A stretch of 64,000 nucleotides of DNA from UBA6168 sp041392505. Lineage in GTDB: Bacteria > Bacteroidota > Bacteroidia > Chitinophagales > Saprospiraceae. The DNA is taken from contig JAWKLX010000042.1 in the NCBI GenBank assembly GCA_041392505.1, forward strand, positions 14,061-78,060, written 5' to 3'. Positions 17,280-26,532 of this stretch are shown in pieces; the first letter of the stretch is position 1; every line of letters begins with the position of its first letter. The notes beneath the pieces were generated by a model. That model saw nothing but the letters and a program-made list of their open reading frames with translations, was not told the origin of the DNA and searched no databases. The translations under genes were made by a program, and so were the position numbers.

Positions 17280-18449
17280 ATGGAAAAAATGGAAAATAAA
17301 ATAAAAACCTTTTTTGCGATATGCTGTGGAATGGCCTTTTTTATGGGCTGCTCCAACGATGCTTCCACGCCCGTTGAAATCGGAGACAACCAAATAACGG
17401 AAGAAATATCCGATGGAATAACCGTCAGCCAAAGTCAGTTTGAATTGGCCAAAATGCAGATGGGGCAATTAATGGATTATGATTTTCCAACCGTGGTAAA
17501 AGCGACCGGAACCATTGATGTGCCGATAAAAAACCACGCAAGCGTGAGCGCTTACGCTGGTGGTTATGTAAAAAGTATTGACTTGGTGCCGGGCCAAAAA
17601 GTGGGAAAAGGGCAGGTTTTGTTCACTTTGGAAAACCCAGAATTCGTGCAAATGCAGCAGGATTACCTCGAAGCAAAAGAACAACTGGCTTATTTGCAAT
17701 CGGATTATGAGCGCCAAAAAACGTTGGCCAACGAAAACATTGCCTCCCAGAAAAATTTCCTCAAAGCGGAATCCGACTACCGGGTGACCTTGGCGAAAAT
17801 GGAAGGCATGAAAAAAAGGCTGTCGCTTATTAATATTCAAACCGATAATTTAAGTGCCGAAAAATTAGTTTCCACAATAGCCATAGCTGCGCCCGTCAGC
17901 GGGTATGTTACGGAGGTAAATGCCATGCGGGGCATGTATTTAAATCCAACGGATGTAGCGGTAAAAATTTTGGATACCGATCATATTCACCTTGAATTAA
18001 ATGTTTTTGAAAAAGACATTTTAAAAATAAAAAAAGGGCAAAATATTTATTTTAAAATACCCGATGCAAGTCCGGAAATATTTGAAGCGGAAGTCCATTT
18101 AGTCAGCAAAACCGTGGATGAAGAAAATCGGGTCGTCCGCGTTCACGGGCATTTAAAAAATGAAAAAGATTTAGAATTTTTAGTGCCAGGAATGTACGTG
18201 GCAGCAGAAATAATTACCACCGAAAATAAAACCAAGGGCTTGCCCGAATCAGCCATCGTATCGGAAGACGGGCAGGATTTTGTTTTGGTCAGCAAAGGGA
18301 GATCCGGTAATACCAATGAATTTAAAAAGATGGCAGTGGTCGTTGGGCAACGAAAAGATGGCCTCGTGCAAATTGTCAACAGCCATGAATTTTCAGCCAA
18401 CGAAAATATATTAATTGAAGGGGCTTTTAATTTAATTGGGATTGAATAA
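17280..18449 (+). CDS. cusB: CusB-like periplasmic adaptor lipoprotein
   Basis: A 389-residue membrane-fusion adaptor linking the RND pump to its outer-membrane channel. The N-terminus ends in a lipobox FFMGC (Cys24), so it should be a lipoprotein. The biotinyl-lipoyl-like half blocks HASVSAYAGGYVKSIDLVPG and IAAPVSGYVTEVNAMRGMYL flank a helical hairpin (about 120-190). A beta-barrel segment with HLELNVFEKDILKIKKGQ follows. It lies downstream of the pump in the same direction and is presumably co-transcribed. It has no CusF-like domain or metal-binding tail. Confidence 0.88.
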   Translation: MEKMENKIKTFFAICCGMAFFMGCSNDASTPVEIGDNQITEEISDGITVSQSQFELAKMQMGQLMDYDFPTVVKATGTIDVPIKNHASVSAYAGGYVKSIDLVPGQKVGKGQVLFTLENPEFVQMQQDYLEAKEQLAYLQSDYERQKTLANENIASQKNFLKAESDYRVTLAKMEGMKKRLSLINIQTDNLSAEKLVSTIAIAAPVSGYVTEVNAMRGMYLNPTDVAVKILDTDHIHLELNVFEKDILKIKKGQNIYFKIPDASPEIFEAEVHLVSKTVDEENRVVRVHGHLKNEKDLEFLVPGMYVAAEIITTENKTKGLPESAIVSEDGQDFVLVSKGRSGNTNEFKKMAVVVGQRKDGLVQIVNSHEFSANENILIEGAFNLIGIE

Positions 18450-18508
18450 AAAAAAGAAAAGAAATTTTGATTGGAGCTGCATTAAAAAAAATGGTTCCTT
18501 CCATTGAT

Positions 18509-19045
18509 ATGTCAAAAACTGATTTCCAGATTGAACCCATTCTCCGTGGGTGTTGCCAAGGGGATAGGGGCAGTCAAAAAAAATTGTACGAGCATTTTTA
18601 TTCATACAGCCTGAGTGTTTGCCTGCGGTATTCGCAGAGTGTGGAGGAAGCCAAAGAAGTGATGAACGATGCGTGGTTAAAGGTTTTTACCAAAATAGAT
18701 CAGTACGACGAAACGCAACTTTTTAAAGGGTGGCTGCGACGGATTTGCATTAACTCTGCCATTGACCATTTTAGGAAATTCAACAAGGTTCAGTTGAACG
18801 GAATGCCCGATGAGCCAGGTCTAACCGTTGCGCCAGAGGCTTTGGATTTACTGGTTTATGAAGACGTTATCAACGCTGTTCAATTGCTGCCCCCGGCTTA
18901 TAGGATGGTATTCAGCTTGTACGCTATTGACGGCTACAAGCACCACGAGATAGCCGAAAAACTGGGGATTGAAGTTGGGACGTCCAAATCGAATTTGGCG
19001 AAGGCCAGAAAAAAATTAGCGTACTTTTTAAGTCATATCCATTAA
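18509..19045 (+). CDS. ECF-type RNA polymerase sigma factor
   Basis: About 178 residues with sigma region 2 (LYEHFYSYSLSVCLRYSQS, EVMNDAWLKVFTKI, WLRRICINSAIDHFRK) and region 4 (LPPAYRMVFSLYAIDGYKHH, GIEVGTSKSNLAKARKKL). In-frame starts at 18467 (TTG), 18491 and 18509 (ATG) exist; the 18509 start, MSKTDFQIEPI, gives the usual length. It is 60 bases after cusB in the same direction. No anti-sigma gene is directly adjacent; the next gene is a haem-binding-domain protein behind a repeat unit. It is a paralogue of the sigma factor at 20854. Confidence 0.9.
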   Translation: MSKTDFQIEPILRGCCQGDRGSQKKLYEHFYSYSLSVCLRYSQSVEEAKEVMNDAWLKVFTKIDQYDETQLFKGWLRRICINSAIDHFRKFNKVQLNGMPDEPGLTVAPEALDLLVYEDVINAVQLLPPAYRMVFSLYAIDGYKHHEIAEKLGIEVGTSKSNLAKARKKLAYFLSHIH

Positions 19046-19069
19046 CTATAAAGTCATTAGACTTTATTC

Positions 19070-19160
19070 GAAATTATGAAATTGGAAATTGGAAATTACT
19101 GACCGATTGATTTGCCATGCTTCCTGAATAGCCAATTTCTCAATTTCCAATTTTATAATA
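19070..19160 (+). repeat. Empty iterated GGAAATT hairpin unit
   Basis: The left half has GAAATTATGAAATTGGAAATT and a further GGAAATTA (19070-19098). The right half has the complements CCAATTTCTCAATTTCCAATTTT (19132-19154), read here in two overlapping words. It lies between the sigma factor and the haem-binding-domain gene and ends about 14 bases before its ATG. Same plan as the other units, different word. Confidence 0.72.
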
Positions 19161-19173
19161 AAATCATTGAGCC

Positions 19174-19666
19174 ATGAAAAATTGGAAAAAAATTGCCCTT
19201 GGTTTCGTCCTCGTATTGTTACTCGCCCAACTTAGGCCGATCGATCGCAGCACCCCTACCGTTGCGCCTGCCGATGACCTGATCGTAGCGATGCAGCCTC
19301 CGCCACCAATCGCTGATATACTGAAAAATGCCTGTTATGATTGCCATTCTTACGAATCGAAATACCCTTGGTATTCCAAAGTGGCCCCGGTATCGTGGTG
19401 GATACAAAACCATATCAACGAGGGCAGGGAGCACCTTAATTTCTCCACTTGTAACCAACATGGATAAAGGGGAGGCATTGGAAGAATGTGCGGAAGAGGT
19501 ATCGGAAGGGGAAATGCCGCTCCGTTCCTACACCTGGGGGCACCCAGAAGCCCGCTTGACAAAAACAGAAAGACAACAACTGGCGAACTGGTTTCAGCAA
19601 AATGGGGGAGGGGGCGAAACAGGTCACGGCAACCACAAGTCTGGAGGGAAAGACGATGATGATTGA
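19174..19666 (+). CDS. Haem-binding-domain protein (c-type CxxCH), frameshifted
   Basis: A small envelope protein of the haem-binding-domain family. An N-terminal membrane/signal segment (about residues 7-20, IALGFVLVLLLAQL) is followed by a cytochrome-c-like site C54-Y-D-C57-H58 in NACYDCHSYESKYPWYSKVAP. The family block WWIQNHINEGREHLNFS then breaks near 19447-19455. The second frame continues with NMDKGEALEECAEEV, MPLRSYTWGHPEARLT and QLANWF to the stop at 19666. One frameshift separates the parts, so either a real lesion or a sequence error. Role in electron transfer or redox sensing is inferred only from the haem motif. Confidence 0.8.
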
Positions 19667-19686
19667 AATTGGGATGTCTTTATTAA

Positions 19687-19777
19687 GGTGTATAGGTATT
19701 TAGGTATTCCGGTATTATGGTATTTAGAAAAAAGAGCATCATTCCTAAATACCGTAATACCGTTATTCCATTACTCC
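19687..19777 (+). repeat. Empty iterated GGTATT hairpin unit
   Basis: The left half repeats GGTGTATA, GGTATTTA, GGTATTCC, GGTATTAT and GGTATTTAG (19687-19727). The right half carries the complements CTAAATACC, GTAATACC, GTTATTCC and ATTACTCC (19745-19777). It separates the haem-binding-domain gene from the convergent LytTR gene, so it could also act as a terminator. Confidence 0.75.
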
Positions 19778-19787
19778 TTTCACCGCT

Positions 19788-20522
19788 TCAACCATTTATT
19801 GACTCTCCTACCAACCATTTTTTAAACAATGGGCTACGGTCGGTACTAACGATAACATCCAGATTGATGGCCGGGGACAGGATGATATTTATCCTACCTT
19901 TTGAGCACCTCCGCATTTCTTTGATGGCCCGGCTGTTTAGGATGAACTGCCGGTTGATTCGGAAAAATTGCCTTGGATCGGCGTGGCATTCCAGTTGGGA
20001 AAGAGAATGGTCGATCGGATATTTTTTGCCTTGGTGGGTGACAAGGAACGTGACTTTCGACTCGGTGAAAAAATAAGCGACATCCCTAAAATCAAGATCA
20101 TCTGCTTGGTTTCCGAAACTAAATTTTGACGGTTGGCAATGCTTCTGCGCTCTATGATGTCTCGTCCTGCCATTTGTTTTGGCCTTGCCAATGGCCCGTT
20201 CAAGCTCATTTTTCTTTAGTGGTTTTAACAAATAGTCGATCGCATTCACTTTAAATGCCTCCAGGGCATGTTCACAAAATTCACTGACGAAAATGACATG
20301 CGAGGTGACATCGACTTGTTTGAAGATTTCAAAACTTACGCCATCTGCCAAATATATATCCTGAAATATCACGTCTGGCGGTGGGTTGTTGCCCAACCAT
20401 TCGACAGCTGCCGCAACGCTTTGCACGCCGTTGACAACCTCTATGTTTTCGTCAATTTCTTTGATGAGTGTGGTCAGCCTTTTTACGGCAGCAGGCTCGT
20501 CATCGATGATCAAAGTTTTCAT
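19788..20522 (-). CDS. LytTR-family response regulator
   Basis: A 244-residue regulator: receiver domain (1 to about 115) with D8-D9, phospho-acceptor D55 (VIFQDIYLADG) and the lysine of LLKPLKK, then a LytTR DNA-binding domain (about 145-240; RDVAYFFTESKVTFLVTHQ, FFRINRQFILNSRAIKEM). The linker around residues 118-140 reads oddly (RTRHHRAQKHCQPSKF) and may hide compensating small sequence errors. No sensor kinase is next to it. It faces the sigma factor at 20854 across a 331-base spacer. Confidence 0.87.
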   Translation of the reverse strand: MKTLIIDDEPAAVKRLTTLIKEIDENIEVVNGVQSVAAAVEWLGNNPPPDVIFQDIYLADGVSFEIFKQVDVTSHVIFVSEFCEHALEAFKVNAIDYLLKPLKKNELERAIGKAKTNGRTRHHRAQKHCQPSKFSFGNQADDLDFRDVAYFFTESKVTFLVTHQGKKYPIDHSLSQLECHADPRQFFRINRQFILNSRAIKEMRRCSKGRINIILSPAINLDVIVSTDRSPLFKKWLVGESING

Positions 20523-20853
20523 AGATTCAGTGATTTGTAATTATTTCTTTCCTGTCAAACAGCCCATTTAAAAAGTCGGGGCATTCCAGTACTGCGTCAA
20601 AAAAACCTATGATTAACCAGCTTAGTAACCCTATGCAATATGTCGGAATGCCCCTTTTGGCTGCACGTTATTAAAAAATTGTTTGGGTTATTTCCTGCCA
20701 GTACGCTCCCTATTTTCAAAGGGTTGCCTGTCCAGAAAATTTTGGTGCGCAATCGAACTGGCCAATACTTTTTTATTTTTTCAACCCGTTGACAAACCAT
20801 GCTGGCAACCCTTTTTCGGCGTAAGCCGTACGGGCAAATAACCAGCTTAGTAA
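20523..20853. other. Spacer between divergent regulators with a direct repeat
   Basis: The 331-base gap holds two exact copies of TAACCAGCTTAGTAA, at 20614-20628 and 20839-20853, the second ending directly before the sigma-factor ATG. It also holds the inverted pair GGGGCATTCC (20578-20587) and GGAATGCCCC (20645-20654). I see no gene in it. The repeats may be operators or mark a small duplication. Confidence 0.6.
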
Positions 20854-21429
20854 ATGGAGGTAAAAGCCCAAAATATTTCGTTGTTGGTCACCGCTTGCAA
20901 AAACAGGAATGTGGATGGCCAACGCAAGCTATATGAACTGTTCTACAGTTACGGTATGAGCGTATGCCTGCGGTATACAGGCAACAGGGACGAGGCCCAG
21001 GAAGTGCTGAACGATGGCTTTTACAGGGTCTTTACAAAAATTGATTTGTACGACCAGGAGCAACCATTCAAAAGCTGGTTCCGGGTCATTTTGATTCACG
21101 CCGCTATTGACTACCATCGGAAGTACCATAAGCTGGATGCGTTTGCAGAACTGGATTCATTCGACAACCTCCACCCGGTGCAAAATGATGGGTTGGACAA
21201 TCTTCTGTATGAGGATGTGATGGAGTGCGTGCAAAACCTATCGCCGCAATACCGGCTTGTCTTTAACCTTTACGCCGTTGATGGGCTGACCCATTCGGAG
21301 ATTGCCCAGCGATTGGATATCAGCGTCGGGACTTCAAAATCAAATTATTCGAAAGCGAGGGGAAAACTGCAAGAGCTATTGCAAAATAATAACTACCTGA
21401 AATTCTATAAATATGGACAAAAACTTTGA
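20854..21429 (+). CDS. ECF-type RNA polymerase sigma factor
   Basis: A 191-residue ECF sigma factor with region 2 (LYELFYSYGMSVCLRYTGN, EVLNDGFYRVFTKIDLYD, WFRVILIHAAIDYHRKYHK) and region 4 (LSPQYRLVFNLYAVDGLTHSEIAQRLD, VGTSKSNYSKARGKL). Its 3' end overlaps the start of the next gene by 17 bases in another frame, so the two are translationally linked. The downstream protein has an anti-sigma-like plan, so the pair is probably a sigma/anti-sigma switch sensing envelope state. Confidence 0.92.
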   Translation: MEVKAQNISLLVTACKNRNVDGQRKLYELFYSYGMSVCLRYTGNRDEAQEVLNDGFYRVFTKIDLYDQEQPFKSWFRVILIHAAIDYHRKYHKLDAFAELDSFDNLHPVQNDGLDNLLYEDVMECVQNLSPQYRLVFNLYAVDGLTHSEIAQRLDISVGTSKSNYSKARGKLQELLQNNNYLKFYKYGQKL

Positions 21430-22729
21430 CCATAAAATAAGAGACATATTGAATGATCCGCCAGAATTTCCCTTCGACGAAAAGGCTTGGGACAAATTGG
21501 CAAAACGGATGCACCGCCAGCCGGATAAAAAATGGAGGGCGCTGCCTTTTCTGGTTCCGTTAGCGTTATTGATGTGGCTGGTGCCGTTTGTGTTTTCGTG
21601 GTCGGTTCACGAAAAATTGGGGAAGGCCAATGCCAAGATTGAGCGCCTTGAATCCTTGCTGGAAACTCAGGCCACTCTGGCCATTGATACCGTGGCCCAA
21701 CGATATGAAACGGTAGTTTATGATACTATTTATAGGACAACTTATGTGGAGGTGAAAAAAGAAAAAACGTCGATCGATCACTCTCCTTCCTACTTTTCCC
21801 GCCCTCCGGTTTCTGCTTTTTATCAACCACAATATAATTTGCTAATCGGGCAACAAAGTGCCCAAGCACTGCCCTTGTTTTCAATACCAACAACATCGTC
21901 TCCGATTTGGGGAATGAGAAATAGGGGCGATCTCACCAGCAGGGAATTGGGAAATATGCCTCCCGACCAGCCTGTGAAACTGGCAGCTCCCAACCGTTTA
22001 GATCAATTAGGGATAAAGCCTTTGGGGTATGATGTTGATCCGTCCTTGTCCGTTGGTTCAACCCCCAGTCAATTAAATAAAAATAAAAAGAGCCTCCGTT
22101 TTTACATGCAAAAAATGCAGCCTACCAACTTTGCACTGGCTGGGAATTATGGATTGGTGGGAGTCGCCCGTTTTAATAAAAGGAATGGCATCAACTCGAT
22201 CATTGGTTTGCAAGCGGCGGTTGGATATGGCAAAAACCTGCACTTGGTATTAGGGGCCGACTATTTGCAATGGGCTTTCAAGCAAGAAATGGAGGAGGAC
22301 GACGATGACGAGCATGGTGGTAAATTCCCTGAAGTCTCACCTGATTTGCCCAGCGACAGACTGCATGAAATTTATGGCGATTTCAGGTATGCCCAAATCC
22401 CCGTTGGTTTGAAATATACGTTTTCCAGCGACCGGAAAATTTGCCCTTCCATAGGTTTTGGGATAGCCGCCAGAAAGGCTCTTCGTTCGCAATTGGCTTA
22501 TGATTTTTTATCCACTTCCAAAGAATATAAAATTTACCTAAACGATGTTTTACCGAATGCTTTTGAGTTAAAATCCGCCTGGGGCAGCCTTGGCCTTCAA
22601 TATCGGTGGACCGACCATTGGCATTTTCTATTGGACGGAGCTGCTCAGATTGATTTTGAAAAAGGGGAATTTAAATACGAAAACCTGCAACTCTTTATGC
22701 TAAGAGGAGGGGTGCAATATTCGTTTTAA
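21413..22729 (+). CDS. Dual-membrane anti-sigma/outer-membrane beta-barrel protein
   Basis: A 438-residue protein with four parts: an N-terminal cytoplasmic segment (1-42; DHKIRDILNDPPEFPFDEKA), one inner-membrane helix (about 44-63), a periplasmic coiled coil and a proline-rich linker (66 to about 220), and a C-terminal eight-strand-type beta-barrel (about 225-438) that ends in GGVQYSF with the terminal Phe of outer-membrane proteins. It has no cleavable signal. The plan matches the dual membrane-spanning anti-sigma factors described in Bacteroides, which sit with their N-terminus on the sigma factor and their barrel in the outer membrane. It overlaps the sigma gene by 17 bases. Confidence 0.8.
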   Translation: MDKNFDHKIRDILNDPPEFPFDEKAWDKLAKRMHRQPDKKWRALPFLVPLALLMWLVPFVFSWSVHEKLGKANAKIERLESLLETQATLAIDTVAQRYETVVYDTIYRTTYVEVKKEKTSIDHSPSYFSRPPVSAFYQPQYNLLIGQQSAQALPLFSIPTTSSPIWGMRNRGDLTSRELGNMPPDQPVKLAAPNRLDQLGIKPLGYDVDPSLSVGSTPSQLNKNKKSLRFYMQKMQPTNFALAGNYGLVGVARFNKRNGINSIIGLQAAVGYGKNLHLVLGADYLQWAFKQEMEEDDDDEHGGKFPEVSPDLPSDRLHEIYGDFRYAQIPVGLKYTFSSDRKICPSIGFGIAARKALRSQLAYDFLSTSKEYKIYLNDVLPNAFELKSAWGSLGLQYRWTDHWHFLLDGAAQIDFEKGEFKYENLQLFMLRGGVQYSF

Positions 22730-22800
22730 AGTGGTAAGAAAATAACGTCTCCAATGGAGAGAAAGTATTGAGAAATTGATTGGGCTTTGGTTCAATTGCG

Positions 22801-23241
22801 CTACTTGCTATCCTTCTTCTTGTTTTTCCGATTTGCCAAAAATTCATCCACCGGGCGAAACCCCAAATTGATGAGGACGACTGCCAAAGTAGCGACTGCC
22901 AGTTCTGGGAAAAAACCCGCCCCTGCCAAACACCCAATTGCTGAACTGCACCAGATACTGGCTGCCGAGTTGAGCCCTTGCACATTCAGCCCATCCCGCA
23001 TGATGACACCGCCACCCAAAAAACCAACGCCAACCACCACCTGTCCAATGATCCGGGTGACATCTCCCTCTCCACCTCCGGTCAGCCCGACAGAGATGAG
23101 AACGTAGCTGGCCGCCCCAACTGCCACCAAGGCATGGGTGCGAAGGCCCGTGGTTTTGTACTGCCATTGCCGTTCAAAACCGATGATAAAACCTGCGACA
23201 ATGGCTGCCGCTAAGCGGAGGGAAAATTGTTCGAGTGACAT
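22801..23241 (-). CDS. MgtC/SapB-family membrane protein
   Basis: A 146-residue inner-membrane protein with four to five hydrophobic segments and the MgtC family blocks RLAAAIVAGFIIGFERQWQYK, GLRTHALVAVGAA, GFLGGGVIMRDG and GLNSAASIWCSSAIGCLAGAG (read as separate blocks). The family is linked to growth at low Mg2+ and to inhibition of the F-type ATPase in pathogens; the role in a free-living species is unknown. It is about 110 residues shorter than MgtC proteins with a C-terminal soluble domain, as in many bacteria. It is transcribed toward the anti-sigma gene. Confidence 0.9.
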   Translation of the reverse strand: MSLEQFSLRLAAAIVAGFIIGFERQWQYKTTGLRTHALVAVGAASYVLISVGLTGGGEGDVTRIIGQVVVGVGFLGGGVIMRDGLNVQGLNSAASIWCSSAIGCLAGAGFFPELAVATLAVVLINLGFRPVDEFLANRKNKKKDSK

Positions 23242-23329
23242 GTTTATGCTGATTTATGTGAATGAACGTTTTGTACTTTGGGCAAGCAATTCCGAATAGT
23301 CCCGGAGGGGCTTCCAACTCTCACAACCT

Positions 23330-25189
23330 TCATTTACCCTTCATATACACATTGTCCTTTTTATCCATATCCGGCACGAAGGTGCTGCCGAGGGTAATTT
23401 TCTCCACCTCTTTTTTAGGCACAAAAGGGATATTCACCGTCCTGTCGCCTTTTTCCCAAACTGCAATGCTGTGGTGTATTGCTTCGCTACTGCCGTCGGC
23501 ATATTGTACCGTCAGGTCAATGGGCAAGGGCTTGCTACCTTTCGATTCGATCGTGATTTGTTTTTTGGAAACCTCTGCAATGGCAAGGTTGGGCACCCCG
23601 TCGTCGTAGAACCAGGCCTTCCAAAACCAATTCATGTTTTTCCCTGCGCCCTCGTTCATGCAGTTGAAAAAATCGAGGGGGAGCGGGTGCTTGCCGTGCC
23701 ATGTTTCAATGTAATGGTGCAGCGCTTTATAGAACAATTCTTCGCCGAGCATATCTTTTACAAACAAATAGCCCATCGCCGGTTTGGGGTAAGAATTGGT
23801 AAACAATGACATGCCCGTCAGTTGGGTAGTCAGTGTGGAAATGGGAGAATCGGCTTCCGTACCAGCTGATTGTTCATATCGGTCTACGCCGTAATCATCC
23901 ACGACGGAAGCGTCGATCATTGGAGTGATGAGCCATTCACCGATGGTGGCCCAACCTTCGTCCATCCAGCCGTATTTCGTTTCGTTGATGCCCATGTAAA
24001 AAGGGAACATGGTATGGAAAATCTCGTGGTCGGTCAGTGAGATGCTTTCCATGAGATCTTCAACGGGGTTGTCGTTCACCATCATCGGGTATTCCATCTG
24101 GTCGAGGCCATCAAAAACCGTTTCATGGGAGTAGGGGAAGGGCCATTTTGGAAACCGGAAACTCATGGCCTCAACCGTTGCACGGGCGTCGCCAACTACC
24201 CGGAAATAGTCGCGGTGTTTGGGGTTGAATACAGCATCTACCCGCGTTCGTCGGCCTGTAGATTTGTCTACGACAAGACTTGTAGACTGCCACACATAAT
24301 GGTCGCTGGTAGCAAAAACAAAATCCGTCACATCTTTCGCCTCGAACCGAAATGTATTGGTAGGGTGGTCGGCGGTTATGTTTCCTTTTTTCAAATCCAT
24401 GCTATCGATGACATTGAGGAAGCCGTCCTTGCTTTCCGCTTCTGCGATGCGCTGACAAAAGGTTGAGTTCAGCACCTCCCCACAATTTAACAGGTCGCCA
24501 GTGGCCCAGACTACGTAGCCGTTTGGGACGGTGATGTCTGCTTTGAAATCGCAAAAATCATTGTAAAATTCCGCCGCACCAAGGTACGGGTTGGTGTTCC
24601 AGCCGTCCACGTCATCATACACTGCGATGCGGGGAAAAAAATAGGCGATAAAATAAGCACCTTCCTCGATCGCGCCAGTACGCTGGTGCGAGCCTTGATT
24701 TAAAACATAGGAGAAATCAATGGAGAATTGGATTTGCCCTGCTGGTAGCAGTGGCTGAATCGGCAGATCCATTTCCGTTCCGTGGATGGAGGCCAAGCCA
24801 GCATCCTGTGCCAAACCGTTTACTTTTATTGTTTCTATAAAAATGCCCTCGTTCATATCATCCGGTTGGAAAACGCTCATGCGGGCGGCCCCTTTTTTGA
24901 AAAGATTCGGGTACAATTTGAAATGGATATTGGGCAGCGTATCGGGACTGTTGTTTTGGTAAACTATATCCACTGTTCCGCTGACAAGGCGGGTAGCCGG
25001 GGTGAAATGGACGTGCAGATCATAAGTCGCAGAGTTTTGCCAATAATTTTTACCCGGTTGGCCGGTGTGACTGCGGGTGTCTTTCTCATAGGCCGACTGG
25101 ATGTTGCGGGGTATGGGTAGGAGGCTTTGGGCTTGGAGTTGGACTGCCAAAAGCACCAGGAAAAGTGTAATGTTTTTGATTGGATTCAT
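23330..25189 (-). CDS. M1-family zinc metallopeptidase, secreted
   Basis: A 619-residue aminopeptidase-like protein with a signal peptide (ITLFLVLLAVQLQAQ). The beta-rich N-terminal domain (about 50-290) is followed by a thermolysin-like domain with zinc site HEIFH (388-392) and E411, which is the exact HExxH-x18-E spacing of M1 enzymes. The usual GAMEN exopeptidase block is replaced by a DGLDQMEYPMM block, as in many bacterial M1 relatives, so aminopeptidase activity is likely but not certain. A possible promoter element TATCCTTG (25195-25202, minus strand) lies just upstream. No neighbour suggests a specific substrate. Confidence 0.9.
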   Translation of the reverse strand: MNPIKNITLFLVLLAVQLQAQSLLPIPRNIQSAYEKDTRSHTGQPGKNYWQNSATYDLHVHFTPATRLVSGTVDIVYQNNSPDTLPNIHFKLYPNLFKKGAARMSVFQPDDMNEGIFIETIKVNGLAQDAGLASIHGTEMDLPIQPLLPAGQIQFSIDFSYVLNQGSHQRTGAIEEGAYFIAYFFPRIAVYDDVDGWNTNPYLGAAEFYNDFCDFKADITVPNGYVVWATGDLLNCGEVLNSTFCQRIAEAESKDGFLNVIDSMDLKKGNITADHPTNTFRFEAKDVTDFVFATSDHYVWQSTSLVVDKSTGRRTRVDAVFNPKHRDYFRVVGDARATVEAMSFRFPKWPFPYSHETVFDGLDQMEYPMMVNDNPVEDLMESISLTDHEIFHTMFPFYMGINETKYGWMDEGWATIGEWLITPMIDASVVDDYGVDRYEQSAGTEADSPISTLTTQLTGMSLFTNSYPKPAMGYLFVKDMLGEELFYKALHHYIETWHGKHPLPLDFFNCMNEGAGKNMNWFWKAWFYDDGVPNLAIAEVSKKQITIESKGSKPLPIDLTVQYADGSSEAIHHSIAVWEKGDRTVNIPFVPKKEVEKITLGSTFVPDMDKKDNVYMKGK

Positions 25190-25482
25190 GAGTGCAAGGA
25201 TAAGCTGAAATTTATTATTGGAGTTTATCGAGCTTTAAATTTCTTCTGTTCTATCTTCCATACACCATAATTCAACCGGACCAAAAAGAAATTCCACTCT
25301 TTAAAAAAAGAATACTCAAATATTAATTTTCAATTTGCGGGGCTAAAGTTCAGGATTAAATATTTTACAAGGCCTGGAATGGCTGGGCATTGCCATTTAA
25401 ATTGGCCAGAAAAAAGCTGTAAACCGCAGTTTACCTCCGAACCCTAACCAAATAAAGCCAAATTGTTTTTTCTTGGCCTTAA

Positions 25483-26532
25483 CTAATACCCTGGACCATT
25501 TACCTCCCTCAACCGGGAGGCTGCCATCTCCGCGGTTATGTCCCGTTGCGGGTTGGCAAACATCTCATAGCCCACCATGAATTTTTTCACCGTGGCGGAC
25601 CGCAACAGCGGGGGGTAGAAGGCCATGTGGAAATGCCATTCCGGATGTTCCTGCCAGTCCGTTGGGCATTGGTGGATGCCGGAGGAATAGGGGAATGAGG
25701 TATCGAACAATCGGTCGAAGCGTTGGGTCAGGTCTTTGAGGATGGCGGCGAACGAACGCTTTTCTTTAGCTTGTAACTGGCCAAGGTGCTGGTAATGCGC
25801 TCTTGGGACGATCATCGCCTCGTAGGGCCAGACGGCCCAGAATGGCACCAGCGCCACAAAGTCTTCGTTTTGGCAGACCAGCCGTTCCCCTTCGTTGAGT
25901 TCCTGTTGCAGGTAATCCAACAAAAGGCTGCGCCCAGTTTTTCCCCAATGATGTAACTGTTGGGTTGTCTTTTTGGTGACCTCTTGTGGCACAGAGCATT
26001 GTGCCCATATCTGCCCGTGCGGGTGCGGGTTGCTGCACCCCATTATTTCACCCTTGTTCTCAAAAATTTGGACGTGGTTGATAAATTCCTTGCTGCCCAG
26101 CTCAAGGTATTCCTGTTGCCAGAGATTCACTACTTTTTGGATGTCCTCCACCGCCATGTCCGGAATGGTCAGCGAGTGGTCGGGCGAAAAGCAGACGACC
26201 TTGCAGATGCCCCGCTCGCTATTAGCTTTAAGCAACCCGTTTTCAAAAAGGCCTTCGTCGCCGTCTGGTTTGAGTGCGGCAAAATCATTGGAGAAGACAA
26301 AAACATCAGTGTACTGGGGGTTTTGATGGCCACTTGCCCTTGTATTGCCTGGGCATAGGTAACAGTCAGGATCATAGCTGGGCCTTTTAGAGTCCGCTGT
26401 TTTTTCTGTCTTGCCCTGCCATGGGCGCTTGGCGCGGTGAGGCGATACAAGCACCCATTCCCCGGTCAGGATATTGTAGCGGCGGTGGGGGTCGTTGGAA
26501 AGGTCGAACATTTTCTCGTGTATTGTTGTCAT
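25483..26532 (-). CDS. galT: Galactose-1-phosphate uridylyltransferase
   Basis: A 349-residue enzyme of the Leloir pathway that exchanges UMP between UDP-glucose and galactose 1-phosphate. The active-site block SNPHPHGQIWAQ contains the HPH nucleotidylation triad. CYLCPGNTRASG, with the two N-terminal cysteines of the metal site, and the C-terminal WHFHMAFYPPLLRS block are also present. It follows galK with a 4-base overlap (26529-26532), so the two genes are coupled. Confidence 0.95.
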   Translation of the reverse strand: MTTIHEKMFDLSNDPHRRYNILTGEWVLVSPHRAKRPWQGKTEKTADSKRPSYDPDCYLCPGNTRASGHQNPQYTDVFVFSNDFAALKPDGDEGLFENGLLKANSERGICKVVCFSPDHSLTIPDMAVEDIQKVVNLWQQEYLELGSKEFINHVQIFENKGEIMGCSNPHPHGQIWAQCSVPQEVTKKTTQQLHHWGKTGRSLLLDYLQQELNEGERLVCQNEDFVALVPFWAVWPYEAMIVPRAHYQHLGQLQAKEKRSFAAILKDLTQRFDRLFDTSFPYSSGIHQCPTDWQEHPEWHFHMAFYPPLLRSATVKKFMVGYEMFANPQRDITAEMAASRLREVNGPGY

